A stretch of DNA of 64,000 bases, from positions 1,564,508 through 1,628,507 of the forward strand of contig CM064539.1 of the NCBI GenBank assembly GCA_032716605.1, given 5' to 3'. The position numbers were made by a program, and so were the translations under genes. Positions within the stretch are counted from its first letter, which is position 1. Every line of letters starts with the position of its first letter. Source of the stretch: Paralithodes platypus (lineage: Eukaryota; Arthropoda; Malacostraca; Decapoda; Lithodidae). Below the pieces are notes generated by a model, which saw only the letters and a program-made list of their open reading frames with translations, searched no databases and was not told the DNA's origin. Shown here one piece after another: positions 22,281-33,900 of the stretch.

Positions 22281-22566
22281 TTAACCCGTTCAGTCCCAAC
22301 GACGGCAGAGAGCCGTCAGTAATATACTTTCCTTGTAACTGCCAGTATCAGGCAGTGTCTAGTACCATGACGGTTTGAGCACTGATCTAGAGTTGGCAAC
22401 ACTTCTCAGCGTATATCCAAGCCTCTGCATGCTGGGAGGGCCAGTATTCCTTCATCTTTTGAGGTGGGAGGTTGTTATATCTTGCCATTTTTACCACATT
22501 GTTTGGGACTGGGGGGGGGGGGGGGGGTACTTTTATTACTGTATGCTATGGTACTGTAGGGGTTAA
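22281..22566. mobile_element. piggyBac-like MITE, TTAACCCGTTCAGTCCC ends
   Basis: TTAACCCGTTCAGTCCCAAC to GGTACTGTAGGGGTTAA; 286 bp; contains a G(16) run. It lies just past the predicted ELYS polyadenylation site. Confidence 0.72.
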
Positions 22567-22619
22567 TATCCAATAGTTACTAAAGTATTAACAGCTTAAA
22601 TAATAAAAAGCAAACCTGG

Positions 22620-22900
22620 CTGGCTTTATTTTACGAACTAAATAGCGTAGTGTCATATGTTCTATTTGTATGCTGGTTGTTGTTGTTGTTGTCGTTCCCT
22701 AGGCTGCCTGGCCGAACAGCCCCGACTATGGTTTGCATAAGTACTAAATATTATAGTAGCGTAGGCACTTCATCCTTAACATGTTTATATTTGCGCAATA
22801 AGGACATTAATCACCATAGCATAGCACTCACTAGTAATATGTCACCATGATGATTGGTTATATATATTCACAAAACTATATGTAGAGGTTGGCTTAGCTG

Positions 22901-22943
<43 letters not shown>

Positions 22944-23402
22944 GGGGATTGGGCCTGAGTATATAGATAGATAGGCTTCGCTGAGTGCTGTGACCCGAAC
23001 CTCTCCGGGACGTCTGGGACCTGGGTGTCTTAGCTGGGGACCCCAAATGGACCTGGGTCTCTGGGTCTTCTTATGTGGGTTATACCTCTATCAAATTCAG
23101 ATGTACGAGACACCCCACTAAAAACGGTATCACACGAGAACTTTTATAGTCAACATTCGATAATCTACATTTCTCTGGCAACATTTTTGGACTATTTGGC
23201 ACTGGTATCGGAAACTAGACTGATAATACTGTAGATGAATTTAGGTAACCAAAATATTGCAAATGTTGACCTCACAAGCTGCCAGACCAGTGTTGAGGGA
23301 AAAAGCGCTCGTGTGATACCGGCTTTACTCTGTCCATACTTCCTGATTAATTCCTGGAGAGGGTTTGGCAAATACCTATGTACGTTGGGGAAACTATGGA
23401 TC
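22620..23402 (-). other. Probable ELYS 3' UTR with polyadenylation signal
   Basis: Downstream of the stop, on the minus strand, the first AATAAA (plus TTTATT) is at about 22626, giving a 3' UTR of roughly 780 nt. It contains an A(39)/T(39) tract at 22902-22940 and repeat fragments. Polyadenylation is inferred; alternative sites are possible. Confidence 0.35.
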
Positions 23403-23502
23403 CTATTTGCGTTGAGTTTGTGACGAGGCTTTCTGGTCTTGTTCTCCTTCTTTTTCAGAGTCGCTGGTGGAGCTGGAGGGGTGGTGGACGGATTCCTTCA
23501 CT
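23403..23502 (-). CDS. AHCTF1: ELYS exon 30 (terminal exon, stop codon)
   Basis: The frame reads VKESVHHPSSSTSDSEKEGE and QDQKASSQTQRK then TAG at 23403-23405. Two acceptors are possible: GAGACAG|AGTG (edge 23502, fits a phase 2 donor) or CCCAACAG|ACAG (edge 23513, adds TGDR and needs a phase 0 donor). The Ser/Glu/Lys composition matches the tail, and a stop here gives a sensible C-terminus. Other frames stop early. Confidence 0.6.
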
Positions 23503-26500
23503 CTGTCTCCTGTCTGTTGGGAGGAGAAGACAGGGTTACAGTCTAACAAAAACAACAACAATAATCATTTTAAGTGTACAATGAAAAGAAAAATAAGCAA
23601 AAAAGTAACTACAGTATGACAGGGTGATGCAATAAATTAAAATGTAAAACTTGCAAACTAAACAAACCAAAACTTATATGAACACAGTAAAAAGACAAAA
23701 CAACTAATCAAAATTGCTATGTGGAAAAAAACGCTTACTAAAATAAAGTTTATGAAATTAAAATGTAAAACTTGCAAACTAAACAAACCAAAATTGGGAC
23801 AAGGACAATATAAAGTCAAATTAAATTATCAAAATCGCTATGTGGAAACAACGCTTACTAAAATAAAAATTATTAAATAAAAGAACACAATCCACCACAT
23901 AGGGTGTACATTACTACATGAGCAAGTTAATCTGTTTCCCAAGCAAACTAATCGCACATATAACAACGCACTATCGTCACGTTAAAGGAAGTACTGTAGT
24001 CAAGTTTGGGAAGTCCGGGACGTTCTGGCAAATTTTACTAAACTCTGCATGAATAAAGAAACTACATGTTAAATGTCAAAATATTATTTAAAATCAAATT
24101 TGCAACATGACAAGACATTAACAATAGTACAAAATACAAATATTGATAAGATATCAATACTATTACAAAATAATATATAAAATACAGTACAGCACTCACT
24201 AACGATAGTGCTATTGGGTAGGTACCTGTAAGCATAGCATGCCTCAAGTGACCCCTATCAATAACTACCCTACAAATGAAAATTATTAAATAAAAGAACA
24301 CAATCCACCACATAGGGTGTACATTACTACATGAGCAAGTTGAGCAAGTTAAGCAAAAAAGTAATACAGTACAGGATGATGCAATAAATATTTACGCATT
24401 TTAGTTATAAAACCCCCGTGGCCACCAACCTGACAACCCTTCCAGCAGCGAGGGGTGGAGAGAACAGGAACTCCACGGCTTCATTGGATAAGGACTCCAA
24501 CGCTGTAATAGTAAACATATCATTAACCCAAGCTGTACCGGCGACGTCTTTTCAATTTTGTTTCACCTATATCAAGACAATTTTGTGCAGTTAAAGAAGG
24601 TTCTGTGGTAGTATAAAAGGTTAAGCGAGACTCTTGGAAGCCTGTTAATTGCTGGAGGTCCTTTTTAAATTGCAGAAAGACGTCAAATAGTAGCCGGAAT
24701 AAATTTAAAAGTACGGCGCTGGTTCAAGCTGTACCACCTATCTCTTTTTAACATTAATCTGGCTACTAACAGACAATTTTTTTCAGTTACAAAAGGGCCC
24801 CCAGCAATTAATAGTCTTCGAACTATCTCCCTCAACCCTTTTGACAACCGCAGATTAAACCGCACAGTCGTCTAAATATAGCTACAATTCAATTAAAAAG
24901 ACTTTGCCAGTACAGAAGGGGTTAATCTTAATCTAGCTATTTTTCATATTTTTTCACCAACCAACTTTACTTCTAAACTCAATTAATGAAATCAACAAAT
25001 ACTGTACATGTGGCACTCCAAGTGAAGTGACCTCGAAACGGCACCATACTATTTTTGCCGACTTTACATTGACACACAATTACAATTTACAATTTTAACA
25101 ATCACATCCGAACTGCGTCTGATGCGGAAATTCGCCCCAAATGTTTTTGGGCGCGGCCCGGCTGAGATTCGAACTCGGGCCCGCCACGTGGGAGGCGAGC
25201 GCCTTAGCCACTACACCAAGAGAAGTACTCCACTTGGCGTGATAGCTCAAGCAGATTTCAGCATCGAATGCAGCTACAGATACTTTGCCACAATCCAGGC
25301 ATTACACAAGGACTCGAACCTAGGATACTCACACCAAAATTCCGTGCATTTATGCATTACGCTATCAAGACAGTTAAAGAATTGTGCAGTTCAAGAAGGA
25401 TATGTATCTATCTACTGTATATCTATCTATATGTATCTATCTACTGTATATCTATCTATATAGTCAATTTATATATTCATTATTATGTTTTCTCCACTAA
25501 CCAACTTTACTCCTAAACTCGATTAATGAAATTAACAAACACATGTGGCAGTCCGGGGATTTGAACCCAGGACACTCACACCGAAAATCTACACACTTAT
25601 GCATTGCACCACGAAGACAGTTAAAGAATGTTGCACAAGTCTACGATTTATTATGCAGTTTCGAATCCTGCATACCAATCTTAGCATGTGCAACCATTCC
25701 AACTGCGCTATCGGCGGCTATGCATATATATGAATGGAAATAGTAATTAATGGGGCACTTAACCCTAAGGAAGGCCTCTCGAGAAACTACTACTGTATTT
25801 TTAATTTGTGTATATATTTGTTGTAATTATTGTGTAAGTTAGCAATAAATTGATAAATAGATACAGCAGATAGTTAAGTTAGCAAGCTCTATGAACATTT
25901 AACACATCACACTTACCGCGATTTTTACGACTGCTGGCGACGGAATTGGGATTAGAGAATTGGAATATTGGCACCGGTAGACCACTCTCGGCAACAGGCT
26001 GTGTGGCCGCCTCTCTGTGCTCCGAGTTGTGATCTTCTACGTCAACATCATCGCTCTTCTTATGATCCTTTACGTCAACTTCATCGCTCTTCTTACTAGC
26101 CTTCTGTTTCTTATCATCACTTGTACTTTCTTTAGTGTCGTCCTTTCTTCTCTCGGGTTTGGTGTTATCCCTCTTCCCGCTCTCACTAGCCTTGTGCGCT
26201 CTCTTCGCCGCTTCTACTTCACCATCGCCCTCGCTCTCTTTCCCCTTCGTCGGCTTTCCTTTCTCAGTTTCCACGTCTTTTCTCTTCTGTTGTTTTCCCT
26301 CCTCAATTTCCGCAGCCTTCTCCGCTCCGCTATCATTACTGCTGCTGACCGCCTTTGCTTTGTCCGGCTTTACTTTCTTTTGCTTTTCATTCTCCGCCTT
26401 TTGCTTTTGTGCCTTTTCATTCTCCGCCTTTTGCTTTTCCGCCTTTTCTTTCTCCGCCTTTTCGATACCAGCGCTGGGGGGAGTTTCGGGGTCAATTTCC

Positions 26501-27907
26501 AAGAGGGTTGTGTCGGAGGACTTGAGCACGGACCTCCGGGACTTCTTGGAGGCGGTGGTGGGTTCGGGTATGATGTCCTCTGGAGGTGGGAAAGGGGGGA
26601 ACATAAACAAATCAATGACAGACCAAAAGGCAGTGAAATTATATTGTAAAACTTGCAAAATAAACAAACCAATACAGGAATGACACAATATATATGCCAC
26701 ATAGTGCTTTGGATTAGTTGTTTTGCCTTTATATTGTCTTTGTCCAAGTTTTTGTTTGTTTAGTTTGCAAGTTTTACATCTTAATTCATATTTATTCATC
26801 AAGCCATCAATCAATTAACTTACAAATAAACAATTAACCCCTTCAGACTCATATGATGCAGAGGTTGCCAGATTAGCAATAAGAAATAGAGTTCTCTAAC
26901 TCTTATAATTACCTCTCCAAAATTAGTTTTCTGCCCACAGCTAACTCAAAGACAACTGCAGAGGTTGAAGTAACTAAACTAAAGGTTTGTAAATACCCCT
27001 GACGGTAACAAAGGCTTTAAAGTATCCCCAATAGGCTCAACACAGCTAACTCAAAGACAACTGCAGAGGTTGAAGTAACTAAACTAAAGGTTTGTAAATA
27101 CCACTGATGGTAACAAAGGCTTTAAAGTATCCCCAATAGGCTAAAAATTGCGTCATATGTCGGAGAGGGTTAAATCAATGAAACTTATCAATATATGTGG
27201 TATGACTAACCCGTTTGTTGTAGGTACTGGCTTTTTATGGACCTCCTTCTCCCTCATGTTTACCATATTAGTTTGGCGATTTTAAGACGTTCGTTCCATT
27301 AGTTTGGCGATTTTAACACCTTTCGCCCAATATAGTTGTCAATTTTAAGACCTAGTGTGCCATTTAGGTGTCGATTTTTCCCAGGCGAACAATAGTGAGC
27401 CTGTAATGTTGGAAGAACCGGCCTTTGGCCGGGAAATTTTTCTACCGAAAAATGTACAAATTAATCTAAAAGGGGGATCTAATGGATGTTTTTTTTTAAT
27501 TTGATGGAGGTCTAGCGAGGAAACTAAAAATATATATATATAAATTAAAACATAGACCAAAAAACAAGCTTTAAAACTACACATGTATTTTAGTGGACTG
27601 ACTAACCTGTGTGTTGCAGGTTGTCTTGGTGCAGTTTGAGGGACTGTATGGAGCGCCCCATCATGGTCTTCCTGCGGCCGGTGCTACTGCTGGTTCCCGA
27701 GGACTTGCGGCTCAGGCTGCTTAACCGACTCCGACGCTTCTTGTCCACCGTCACGTCCAGGAGCCTCATGTGCATCTCCGGGCTCTCTTGGGACTCCGAC
27801 TCTGATGCTGAATCATTGATTTATATTAAAATGTAAAACTTGCAAACTAAACAAACTAATACTGGGACAAAGATAATATAAAATCAAATTAACTTATCAA
27901 AAATTAG

Positions 27908-27958
<51 letters not shown>

Positions 27959-30900
27959 CTTATGTTCTGGGTGTGGTGTCCCGAGTTGGAATCCCGGGAG
28001 GACCATATGCTTTCATTAGTTTATTCAAGTGCATTGGGGTTTGTAATTGATGATTAATTATTATGTTCTATCCAACAACCAACTCTACTCCTAAAATCGA
28101 TTAATGAAATATTACAAACACATGTGGCGGCAGTCCGTGGATGTTAAGAACGGGGTGTTACTTACGGGGAGACGAGTCGCTTTTCTAGACCACCTTCTCC
28201 CTCATCTTTAGACCCATTAGTTTGGCGATTTTATGAACTTTCGCCCCATTTCTGTCAATTTTAAGACCTTTCCTGTCAATTAGGTCTCAATTTTTTCCTG
28301 GCCGGGAAATTTTTCTACCGAAAAATGTACAAATATATCTTGAAAGGGGGTCTAGGGGGTGTAATTTTAAGCTTGATGGAATTCTAGGGAACAAACTAAA
28401 AACCTCCCTTTAATATACTGTATAGATACAAATTACAATATCTCCCAACCTTCCTCAGTGTCGAGGCCGCCCCCCAAGACAAGCTCCTCTTCCTCGGAGG
28501 GACTAAGCACAAGGACAGAGCTTGAGAGATGACTGTGTTTGGTGCGGATGGAGCGCCGACTGCTGCGGTGGGATAGCTCGGGGGTCAGGAAGGAGGCACT
28601 GCTCGTCTCATCTGAAAAATAATCGTAAATATTACATCCATATATCTATATATCTATATATCTATCTATCTATCTATCTATATACTCAGGCACAATCCCC
28701 ACTTTTCCTTTTCCTTTAATTTTTTTATTTTTTTATTTTTTTATTTATTTTTTTTTTAATGGTGGTAGCTGACTCGAGACAGAGCCCGAACAGGGACAAC
28801 TCTTGCAATCTACCAATGGCACGGGGTGGGATCGAACTGCAGACTCTTCATTCAGCAATCAGACGCGCTACCGACCATGCCATGGCCCGTGGCATAAATG
28901 CGCGGAATTTCAATGTGAGTATCCTAGGTTCGAGTCCTTGGAGTGCCACATGTATTTGTTGATTTCATTAATTGAGTTTAGAAGTAAAGTTGGTTGGTGA
29001 AAAAAATATAATAAAAGTGATAGGCAACTTCATGTGCATCAAGCAGGAGTGATAAGCTGCTGGTATAAGCTGCTGGTATAAGCTGCTGGTATAGATGAAG
29101 AGAATCGGGTCTAGAACAGATCCCTGGAGGACTCTAAACAGCAGGGGAAGTGAGTCTGAGACAGCTTAATTTATCATTACAGGCTAAAGTCAACATTAAA
29201 TCATATTGCTTAGGCTAGTATTATCACCTCCTTAACCCCTTCTGTACCGGCTTCGTCTTTTAACTATATTCTGACTACTACTAATGACTTAATGAAGTTT
29301 AGAAAGGGCCTCCAGCAATTAACAGGCTTTGAACCATCTCACTTAACACTTTTTACCACCACAGATCCTTCTTAAACTGTTCAAAATAGTCTAAATATAG
29401 CTACAATAAAATGAAAAAGACATCCCGGTACACAAAGAGTTAACATAATAAAAAATGTAAAATATAATTTTAATTATGTGTCAATTTTAGTGTTATTTCC
29501 ACCCACCTGAGTCAGAGTGTAACCTAAGTGACTTGAGAGTCTTGTTAGAGGCTCTGGGTACATGGTCGTATGTCGTGGTGAGAGATGTAGCGGAGACGGT
29601 AAGGCGACGACTCTTCCTGCGGCCGGCCAACGACGCCACTACCGGGTGAGTCGGCTTCTCTTCATCATCCCCTTTTACTATGGTAGCCTTCCGTCCGGCG
29701 AGGTTGGACTTGCGGCTCGACAGGCGCTTCTTACCGCTGACGCCTCTCTCATCTTCACTACTCTCTGATTCTGTTGAGGAATTGCATGCGGTTATATTTG
29801 TCTGTGTTTAGTTTTCTTCATCCTCCAATATCCTACATCTGGCCACACTCAATTATAACCAATAATCAATAAGTGAACGAGAATTAAACATACATACATA
29901 CAATGGTTTAGCGTCATTTTTCCATTACATGTATTGTAACGGCTCAGACAGGGTTGCCTTTCAGTAGTTGGAGTGTACTGTAGTACAATAAAGTCCCGCC
30001 ACAGCACTGCCCCACCAAGTCATCACTGTGGCTGATGTTGGTAGTGCTAACCGTGCCTCAGCAAGACTCAACAGAGTCCCCCTGCAGCACTTGCACCTGC
30101 AGTATCTGCAACCACACCAGCCTTAACAGTTACAAAAAGACTGCATCATAACAAGACTCTACTGTATATTAGGCAATTTGGACTATATAACAATAAAGTC
30201 CTACCCCCCCAACACTGCTCCACCATGCAAACACTGTTGCCGACACAGGTGTGGTGCCAAACAGCGCCCAGGTAAGACTCAGTCCCCTGTGGCACCTATC
30301 CGCACCCCACCAGCCTCGGCAGTGCCATACCAAGACAGTGCTAAGATAAAGACTTTATTGCATAGTTGTTGTTGTTGTTCCCTAAGCTGCCTGGCCGAAC
30401 AGCCCCGAGTCCCTGAGGAAGGCCATGGCCACGATTGCATAGTAATGGCTGTTGGTCCACAAGTCTATCGCCATCCCCCCTATTAGTCGCCTTGTACGAC
30501 ACACAGTAGGATGCACGAGGCATATTCCTTTTTTCCTCCCCCATTAGATGAAGGCCCCCTTACCCCCTGGGGGAAATAAACAAGCAGAAGTATTCGACGC
30601 CTCAGCACCGGTCGAGCAATCAAATAAGTCTAGTCATGAGACCTAAGCCCCACCTTTTATTTTTTGCCCCAAACAATAACCACTTGGTGTACAGTCGCGC
30701 TAATAAGTCATGTCCCAGCTGTCATTACGTTTGGCTTGCTCTGTGTTGTATTAATGTCTGTCAGATGTTGGATAGGGTGGGTAAGTGTAAGAACATGTGT
30801 GTATATTTAACCCGATATGAAGAAATGAAGCTTAGATATTGCTGATACCAATTATTGATCAAAACATACTTGGTACCGAGACATCACTTATTAGCGCGCC

Positions 30901-33900
30901 TGTACAATGTTCTAGTCTTCAACTATCACAAGATAACAGCAAGTGCTATCTCCTGATATATACATATATATATATTTATAAAACCTAGGTTCATCCATTT
31001 ATATGTGGAGCTATGAGCATCCGAAAATACCAAAAATATCCTCAGACACCCGATATTACCCTAAGCGCGGTAAAAGTTACTCTAGTGTTTTCACCATCAA
31101 AACTGAAACACTTGGTGTAGAGAACTCTAGTTTTCACCTATCATACGATAATAGCGTGTGCCGTCACCTGATATATATATGTACAGTCCATCCTCCTACA
31201 ACGCGATCCTCCTTCAACACGAGGGGGGGGTCCCGAATTACCTAAACCTCTTATAACCCGAGCCGAAAACATATAACGCGAAATGGCCTTGCCGAGTGCT
31301 TCAAATCCGGCGCCTCCCCCACCTACAGCGCGACGGCAAGAGAGCTTCGGAGCTGGCCCAGCTGGGTTGACGGCAAGCTGAAACATCTCACTCAACTTAC
31401 TGTTTCTTCATTCTAATTTAACCCGTTCAGCCCCGGCTAGTTATAATATTTTGTTCACCCCAGTCCCAAGCCATTTTCACTTCTTGGTTTTGTTTGCTAA
31501 AATGGAAGACAAGGATGAGAAAAAAAAAAAAAAAAAAAATCACCTCGGATATTTGGGGGGGGGGGGGGCCTCAAAAAAATTTGTTGAGCCAAAATGGAAG
31601 AGAATGGTGAGAAATGAAAAAAAAAAAAAAAAAAACTCACCTCGGTTATTTGGGGGGCGGGGGGCGAAAGTTAGTCTCCCCCGCATGACCACCCGCCCGG
31701 GAGCACTAGGGTAAAAACTGAGTATGGCATTGTACGGCATACATCCTAAGGAGTGTCTCACATAAATCTCAAGCCTCTAGCTCCCATACGACTGGAGTAA
31801 TGAAGGTTCAAAGTGGCGGTGAACTAAAGGTGTAAAGTATCCCCACTAAGCCCACCACCACCGGCCGCGCGGCTGTCTTGGCCCGCTCACACCTACCGGC
31901 CCGGCTCCCACACACACTACGGTACCTCCCCCTCCTATTCTCCTGCCATTTCCTACCTTACGAGCCACGTAACTGATTTTAATATGCCGGACGCACGTGA
32001 TGCGTCGCTGGGAGCTGGTGATCAAACACTGCCGACGCATCACGTGCGACGCTGGGTCTCACTGGGTTAATTCGGTATATTTGTTTATCCAAACATGATC
32101 TTATAATTTACTTGCCTATTATTAGGAAGTAGTAGAGTAATAAGAGCCCACAGTAACGAATATCCAATTGTTGATAATAAATTAAAATGTAAAACTTGCA
32201 AACTAAATTAATGTCGGACAGTACGTTTGGTTAGATTTTGTCCACGAAACAACAACAAACCCCAGCTGTGACTATGCTTGGCGGTGAATGTTATTCCGAT
32301 GAAATGGAAGTTGTATAGCCTATATATTTATTAAGCTAAAAAAATACGCAAAAGTGGCAAAATTGGGGGGCCCAGTCCCATATAGAATTATCTCCATTTA
32401 AAGTGTTATTCCTACAACGCGAAATACCTACAACACGAGGCCCAGTGCCGCCCCTAAACTCGCGTTATAGGAGGATGGACTGTATATATAAATATAAAAC
32501 TAAGGTTATGCCATTTATTCATGGAGATATGAATACGCAAAAATCACACAATTGACAGAAAAGGCCCGATTAACAAACATGCGAAAGTTGGATCTTGGCC
32601 GGGCAATGAGAATTAAACTGTTAGTTCATTAATATTGAATGTGTGAGTTAACTTTTATCAGTATTGTACATACCTTTCATACTGGTGGCGATGCTGCTGC
32701 TGCCAACAGATCTGTCCGACATACCATCTGGGGAGTTCTGAAGGGAGAAATTATGTAAGCATACTGTACTTGTAACTGTATTATTACTATACTGTACTGT
32801 ATATGTATATACATAATATAATAATCGGTGACATTGCCCGGTGCATATATGATCAGTACTTATACAAATTCATAATCATCTAGGTTGCCCAGGAGAAGAC
32901 CCAGAGACCCATTGTTTTTTTTAACTAGCACAATTAAAAGTGATGCAATTGTTAATCATAGTAATAGATAAGCTGCATAAAATCAAAATGGCATAATAAT
33001 CTTTTCTTTTTCTAAGGCAAGCTTGGTTATAGCTATGCACAAATTAAAATGGCAAATAAGAAAACTACTGTACTATTATAATGTAAAAAAAAAAAAAATA
33101 AAAAAAAAAAAATGTATACGAACACAGTAAAGACAAAATAACTAAAATAACATCAAAATATAGAGTACAAATACCTGAGTAGATTCTGAGGCGGAAGAGT
33201 AGTGTCTGGTTCGTGGTCGTGTAATATCAGCGATGGTTTTCTCATCTTCCGACTGGGACTGTTTTCTGGTTCTCCTTGCTATGCTCCCTGTTGCGAGCTT
33301 CGTCTCCTCGGGTAAGTCTTCATCCTTGGGAAGAGTCTTGATGGCTTTTGGGGGCCTCCCTCTTTTACGCGGGGTCAGTGGAGACATAGCGGAAGTAACG
33401 GAGGCGCTTGCTTTTTGTGGGGTTTTAATCTGCAACTCTTCCGTAGCCTCCCCTCCAACTATAGATCTACGTTTTCTTCGTGAGGGCGTGGTAGCTGCTT
33501 CAACTTGACCTGGCGGGGTTTTAATCTTGGTATCCTCGGGTTCCGCAGGCTCATCTCCCACGATAGATTTACGTTTTCTTCGTGAGGGTGTGGTAGCTGC
33601 CTCTGGTGGGGTTATAATCGGTAGTGTACCCTCAGTAGATCTTCTCTTTCTTCGTGAGGGCGTGGTTACTTCCTCTGGTGGGGTTTTAATCGGTAACGTA
33701 TCCTCTGTAGTAGATCTCCGCTTCCTTCGTGAGGGAGTAGTTTTGACTTCTGGTGGGGTTTTAATCGGTAGTATATCCTCAGCCTCTATTCCTCCAACAG
33801 ATCTCCGTTTTCTTCGTGAGGGAGTGGTCGCTGGTTCTATTGGATCTGGAGTCTCATCCCCTCCAATTGACTTTCTCCGAGAGCGACTTGTGGATGAGGG

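Noticed and set aside
25120..25225. Functional tRNA gene on the minus strand
   Set aside because: Good A and B boxes, but no pairing acceptor ends, and it is embedded in a SINE cluster.
26017..26683. Plus-strand Phe/Leu/Ser-rich frames of 180-210 codons
   Set aside because: Antisense of ELYS exon 28 (Lys/Glu-rich), whose splice phases fit the neighbouring exons.
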